Origin: Planctomycetota bacterium
Lineage (GTDB): Bacteria; Planctomycetota; UBA8742; UBA2392
Direction: 5' to 3'
Assembly: GCA_020847415.1 (NCBI GenBank)
Contig: JADLBZ010000265.1
Span: forward strand, 1-41,200
DNA length: 41,200 nt
Every line of letters starts with the position of its first letter. The stretch's first letter is position 1. The translations under genes were made by a program, and so were the position numbers. The notes beneath the pieces were generated by a model that searched no databases, was not told the DNA's origin, and saw nothing but the letters and a program-made list of their open reading frames with translations. Below are positions 40,873 to 41,200 of this stretch, piece by piece.

Positions 40873-41042
40873 GGGCGCATTTTAGCGAGGGTTGTCATGG
40901 CGCGAAAACATGAGCGCGAGCCAATGGCCCTGCCACGCATTCGCAAGGACCGCACCCGTGGCCGGGCGCCACATTCTCCCCGGCCAGTTCCTCGCCTTAC
41001 CTGCTGCGAGTCATCTCCGGCTCGTGGTGCAGGTCGTCGCGG

Positions 41043-41200
41043 TTAGACCTCGGCCTGGGCCAGGCCGTGCTCCAGGTCGCGGATGATGTCCGCTGCGGCC
41101 TCAATGCCGATGCTGAGCCGGATGCCGTTGGGGGCAATGCCGCCCTCCAGCCGCTTGTCCTCAGGGACGGCGGCGTGGGTCATGGCACCCGGGTTCTCAA
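41043..41200 (-). CDS. C-terminus of a Cys/Met-metabolism PLP-dependent enzyme (partial, cut by the window end)
   Basis: Reading back from the TAA at 41043-41045, 51 codons give ENPGAMTHAAVPEDKRLEGG, then IAPNGIRLSIGIEAAADIIR and DLEHGLAQAEV. This is the typical end of the PF01053 family: the P-(A/S)-MTH motif and the IRLSIGIE segment of cystathionine gamma-synthase, cystathionine beta/gamma-lyase and O-acetylhomoserine sulfhydrylase. The PLP lysine lies outside the window, and which member it is cannot be told. It is of interest beside the sulfur-carrier/hom/thrB genes 26 kb away, since homoserine esters are the substrates of several members. Confidence 0.85.
   Translation of the reverse strand, partial: ENPGAMTHAAVPEDKRLEGGIAPNGIRLSIGIEAAADIIRDLEHGLAQAEV

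Noticed and set aside
1-41200. CRISPR array, insertion sequence, tRNA or rRNA
   Set aside because: No regularly spaced repeats, transposase, terminal repeats with target duplications, tRNA cloverleaf or rRNA sequence were recognised.

Overview
The window is GC-rich, densely coded bacterial chromosome with no insertion sequence, prophage, CRISPR array, tRNA or rRNA that I can see. An OprP-type outer-membrane porin ending in phenylalanine, periplasmic parvulin chaperones and signal peptides point to a diderm. Three eukaryotic-type Ser/Thr kinases (FHA-, TPR- and membrane-anchored), a very large thioester alpha-2-macroglobulin, a CheX-like protein coupled to a kinase, and a relic of a kinase-associated ATPase fit Planctomycetota best. 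A C-terminal sorting tail of MYXO-CTERM type also occurs in Myxococcota, so the phylum is an inference.

Layout, left to right. 1-4690 (minus): tig-clpP-clpX proteostasis operon followed by a STAS-domain protein. 4910-6888 (plus): FHA-Ser/Thr kinase and a TetR regulator. 6892-9545: EF-hand serine hydrolase divergent from a secreted CAP/SdrD_B protein with a sorting tail. 9525-11565 (minus): exopolyphosphatase (ppx/gppA) and a SixA-type phosphohistidine phosphatase. 11974-12372 (plus): a small, highly charged secreted protein. 12487-15065 (minus): a ThiS/MoaD-type sulfur carrier, homoserine dehydrogenase and homoserine kinase. 15066-15670: a non-coding stretch with nested inverted repeats. 15671-16606 (plus): thyX. 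16630-19429 (minus): EAL-CBS-GGDEF protein and a membrane-anchored EEP hydrolase. 19613-25816 (minus): alpha-2-macroglobulin. 26174-26641 (plus): ndk, behind a perfect 25-bp inverted repeat. 26647-28004 (minus): rpsT coupled to a lipoprotein. 28098-29967 (minus): CheX-like protein overlapping a TPR kinase with altered catalytic motifs. 30560-31966 (plus): a porin with its own promoter and long leader. 32076-33068 (minus): hemB. 33128-34811 (plus): an exported EF-hand/HupE-N-like protein and a TSUP transporter. 34911-38269 (minus): tandem parvulins, scpB and a uracil-DNA-glycosylase-like gene. 38431-40497 (plus): membrane-anchored kinase. 40504-41200 (minus): an ATPase-domain relic and the C-terminus of a Cys/Met-metabolism PLP enzyme cut by the window edge.

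Most genes are housekeeping. The least explained parts are the CheX/atypical-kinase pair, the two long nested-hairpin intergenic regions (15391-15615 and 29991-30137), the 25-bp inverted repeat before ndk, the charged secreted protein behind an ECF-like promoter, the sulfur carrier in front of hom-thrB, and the Gly/Arg-rich bait-like insert of the macroglobulin. I see no defence island or other clear new multi-gene system; these items are offered as leads.
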